Shown here: in pieces, positions 61,160 to 64,000 of the stretch
How the letters are laid out: each line of letters starts with the position of its first letter
Numbering within the stretch: position 1 is the first letter of the stretch
Source: Anagrus nilaparvatae
Taxonomy: Eukaryota > Arthropoda > Insecta > Hymenoptera > Mymaridae
Assembly (NCBI GenBank): GCA_022575985.1
Contig: JAKSXM010000231.1
Coordinates: forward strand, 25,954,501-26,018,500
Length of the DNA: 64,000 nucleotides
Direction of reading: 5' to 3'
Position numbers and translations under genes: made by a program
The notes under the pieces: generated by a model
The model's database searches: none
The model's input: the letters and a program-made list of their open reading frames with translations, nothing else
Told to the model about the DNA's origin: nothing

Positions 61160-62750
61160 TTTCACATTGAAATTTTTTTATTGACTTTAGCAGAAACTAT
61201 ACGCCATTATAAATTTTTTTCTAATAGTCTCCTGTTTTATAGAAAAGTTGGAATTTCATAAATTTTTATGCAATGATTGCATTGAAATATTTATGTAATT
61301 TCAAATACTTTTATGCAATGATTGCATTAAAATATTTTTGTAATTTCAAAAAATTTTATGCAATGATTGCATTAAAATTTTTTTTTTGTATTTGTCTTGT
61401 TTTATATGAAAATTGTATCTTTAAATTTTTTTATGCAATGATAGCACTGAAATTTTTTTAATGACTTTAGCCGAAATTATACGCCATTCTAAATTTTTTT
61501 TTAATAGTCTCCTGTTTTATACAAAAGTTGTAATTTTAAATATTTTTATGCAACGATAGCATTGAAATTTTTTTATTGACTTTAGCAGAAACTATACGCC
61601 ATTATAAATTTTTTTCTAATAGACTCCTGTTTTTTAGAAAAGTTGGAATTTTATACATTTTTATGTAATGATTGCATTGAAATATTTTTGTCATTTCAAA
61701 TACTTTTATGCAATGCTTGCATTGAAATATTTTTGTAATTTCAAAAATTTTTATGCAATGATTGCATTAAAATTTTTTTTTGTATTTGTCTTGTTTTGTA
61801 TGAGAATTGTATTCTTAAATTTTTTTATGCAATGATAACATTGAAATTTTTTTATTGACTTTAGCAGAAACTATACGCCATTATAAATTTTTTTCTAATA
61901 GACTCCTGTTTTTTAGAAAAGTTGGAATTTTATACATTTTTATGTAATGATTGCATTGAAATATTTTTGTCATTTCAAATACTTTTATGCAATGCTTGCA
62001 TTGAAATATTTTTGTAATTTCAAAAATTTTTATGCAATGATTGCATTAAAATTTTTTTTTGTATTTGTCTTGTTTTGTATGAGAATTGTATTCTTAAATT
62101 TTTTTATGCAATGATAACATTGAAATTTTTTTATTGACTTTAGCAGAAAATATACGCCATTATAAATTTTTTTCTAATAGTCTCCTGTTTTATAGAAAAG
62201 TTGGAATTTCATACATTTTTATGCAATGATTGCATGGAAATATTTTTGTAATTTCAAATACTTTTATGCAATGATTGCATTGAAATATTTTTGTAATTTC
62301 AAAAAATTTTATGCAATGATTGCATTAAAATTTTTTTTTTGTATTTGTCTTGTTTTATTAGAAAATTTTATCTTTAAATTTTTTTATGCAATGATAGCAC
62401 GGAAATTTTTTTAATGACTTTAGCCGAAATTATACGCCATTCTAAATTTTTTTCTAATAGTCTCCTGTTTTATACAAAAGTTGTAATTTTAAATATTTTT
62501 ATATTTTTTTATTGACTTTACCAGAAACTATACGCCATTATAAATTTTTTTCTAATAGTCTCTTGTTTTATAGAAAAGTTGTAATTTCAAATATTTTTAT
62601 GCAATGATTGCATTTAAATTTTTTTTTGTATTTGTCTTGTTTTGTATGAAAATTGTATTGTTAAATTTTTTTATGCAATGATAACATTGAAATTTTTTTA
62701 TTGAATTTAGCAGAAACTATACGCCATTATAAATTTTTTTCTAATAAGGT
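61160..62750 (+). repeat. Tandem array, ~280-bp unit with TGCAATGATTGCA sub-repeats
   Basis: The landmark CTATACGCCATTATAAATTT (or ATTATACGCCATTCT) recurs at about 61198, 61478, 61593, 61872, 62152, 62437, 62528 and 62717, giving full units of about 280 bp and shortened ones of 90-190 bp. Each full unit holds several 45-bp sub-repeats built on TATGCAATGATTGCATT. The two units at 61560-61838 and 61839-62118 are almost identical, so expansion is recent. Short ORFs reading MIALKYFCNF repeatedly are translations of the sub-repeat, not genes. Confidence 0.9.
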
Positions 62751-63168
62751 CTGTTCTTTTTTCCCCTTTTAGGGAAATTCTGGAACCCCCAGAGAAACCC
62801 TGAGTGAAAAAAAACGCGCGCTTTTTTAATAATAAAATTGTTGTATTTATAAAAATAAAAGAATTTAATAAAAAAATTTGTAAATTAAAAAAATAAATGA
62901 TTTACTTATATTTTTTCGTATAAAAATTTTTAAGGTGACGCGATTTTTATTTCATTTTAGAATACTAATTTTTGAAATTTTTTAATATAAGGCAATCATA
63001 ACCTATAAATTCATAATTTTGCAGTAAAAAACCAACAACAACTGCTATACTAATTTTAAAGTTTTTTTACCTATTTAATCCAAATCTTTTATAAAAAATC
63101 ATATCAGCTTAATTCTAATTTTTGCAAATGAACGTGCATTAATTAGTTTTTATTTTATATCTTGAAAA
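62751..63168. other. AT-rich DNA upstream of the zinc-finger/SANT gene
   Basis: No repeat after the array. Its last 150 bases presumably hold the promoter and 5' UTR of the next gene. I see no clear TATA box. Confidence 0.35.
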
Positions 63169-64000
63169 ATGACTTCAAATTTGAGTTATTATTTTTGCCA
63201 AATGTGTCAGCAAGTTTTTGCAGATAAAAACATTTTGCTTAATCATGGTTGTGATCGTGTGAAATTTCATAATGATTCAGAAAATCTTAATACATCAAAT
63301 GTGATTTGTATTGGTAATTATTTTTATTATAATATATGAATTCAATTAATTTCAGTTTTTTTTTTTTTTTTTTAATTCTATTAGAAGATATTCCAAATAA
63401 AAGCTTGGCTAATCCAGTTAATAGTGTTCCTCAAAATGTCTTATATTATGTGATTCCTACTAATCAAAATTATAATAATAATGAATGCGATGAATTTTTT
63501 ATGAGCGAAGATTGTTTTGATATTTCATCTAATAGTCAACTAAATACACAGGGAAATGTAGTTACCAGATGTACTTGGACAGATGATGCTTGTAGAAAAT
63601 TGTTGGAGATATACAAATAATATTATCATGATAAATCTTCTAAGAAAAAGAAAATGGACAAAATGTCGAAAGAAATGATTAATTCTGGTTTTATATATTC
63701 AGCGGCTCAGATAGATAATAAATTAAAGTATTTGGAAAAAACGTATAAAAACAAATTGTTAAATAAAAAAAGCACAGGAAGGGCAAGATTAGATATTAAG
63801 TTCGAAGAGTAAATTCTCATTATTATTATTTCTAATTTAAGAAATTCTTTTTAAAGTTATATTCTCTATAAACATTTTTTTTTATTTTTACAGTGAGCTG
63901 TATGATGTTCATTCTAAAAATCATGCTATTTTTCCTGAACAGTTAATTGGACCAAATTTTGCTTATGAGCGTTTGAATTCATCAAGAGAAAGAGTAAAAA
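63169..64000 (+). CDS. C2H2-like finger plus Myb/SANT-like DNA-binding protein, 5' part, with an in-frame stop
   Basis: Exon 1 (63169-63313): MTSNLSYYFCQMCQQVFADK, then ILLNHGC, a C2H2/C2HC-type finger (C-x2-C ... H-x2-C). Intron 63314-63384 (GTAATT...CTATTAG, phase 1). Exon 2 (63385-63808): a linker, then RCTWTDDACRKLLEIYK, an in-frame TAA at 63618-63620, and directly onward in the same frame MDKMSKEMINSGF, AAQIDNKLKYLEKTYK and GRARLDIKF, a trihelix/Myb-SANT-like domain. Intron 63809-63893 (GTAAAT...TTTACAG, phase 2). Exon 3 from 63894 continues DELYDVHSKNHAIFPEQL and leaves the window. The domain normally reads through the stop site, so this is one nonsense change or a sequence error. Likely a nuclear DNA-binding protein; such genes are host regulators or transposon-derived. 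Confidence 0.7.

Noticed and set aside
61273..61461. Repeated MIALKYFCNF peptide (also at 62226-62414)
   Set aside because: Translation of a 45-bp DNA sub-repeat in the tandem array; the frame is lost in other units.

Overview
This window is eukaryotic nuclear DNA, very rich in A+T (about four fifths by eye, not computed), gene-poor and packed with transposon debris. Evidence for a eukaryote: short spliceosomal introns (GTAAGT donors, pyrimidine-rich TAG/CAG acceptors) that keep frame between exons, a TATA box about 50 bases upstream of an ATG, hAT, Helitron and non-LTR retrotransposon remnants, and families of short non-autonomous inverted-repeat elements. The Helitron-helicase and Myb/SANT-like families, and the small secreted-protein genes, fit an arthropod best. 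A hymenopteran such as a parasitoid wasp is my guess, but nothing here proves it. There are no rRNA or tRNA genes, no CRISPR array and no prokaryotic gene layout.

Only three loci look like host genes. (1) 798-1285: a two-exon gene for a 135-residue secreted protein with a possible transthyretin/carboxypeptidase-regulatory-like beta-sandwich, with its own TATA box and candidate poly(A) signal. (2) 37790-38231: a very short secreted-peptide locus with a Cys-Pro-Pro motif; its frame is lost in a run of A just before the next cysteine, so it is either a pseudogene or an assembly indel. (3) 63169-64000: the first three exons of a gene joining a C2H2-like finger to a Myb/SANT-like DNA-binding domain. 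It runs off the window and carries an in-frame TAA. Weaker exon candidates lie at 32925 and 43182, and two relatively GC-rich islands at 27118-27380 and 40530-40930.

Mobile DNA, left to right. A family of CACTG-ended hairpin MITEs (2.2, 2.8, 11.7, 16.5, 21.4, 41.5, 46.3 kb). A 175-bp hAT MITE (3.4 kb). A TTAACCC-ended foldback (3.7-4.55 kb). A ~1-kb foldback element with CAAGGGGAG ends (7.3-8.3 kb), inserted in a C-run-rich dispersed repeat that recurs at 18.2, 22.5-24.2, 24.3, 38.5 and 52.6 kb. The C-terminal end of a LINE reverse-transcriptase ORF (16.66-16.96 kb, minus). A 25-bp minisatellite with a 200-bp higher-order repeat (22.7-24.1 kb). A three-deep transposon nest (46.17-48.16 kb). 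Another foldback (49.5-50.55 kb). A decayed Helitron on the minus strand (54.0-56.8 kb), whose helicase Walker A lysine codon is now a stop. A 3.7-kb palindrome (57.3-61.0 kb), one arm of which carries a second copy of the ~1-kb foldback while the other arm keeps the empty site. A ~280-bp tandem array (61.16-62.75 kb).

I see no operon-like or cooperating gene set. The story here is serial transposon insertion, palindrome formation and satellite growth between sparse small genes.
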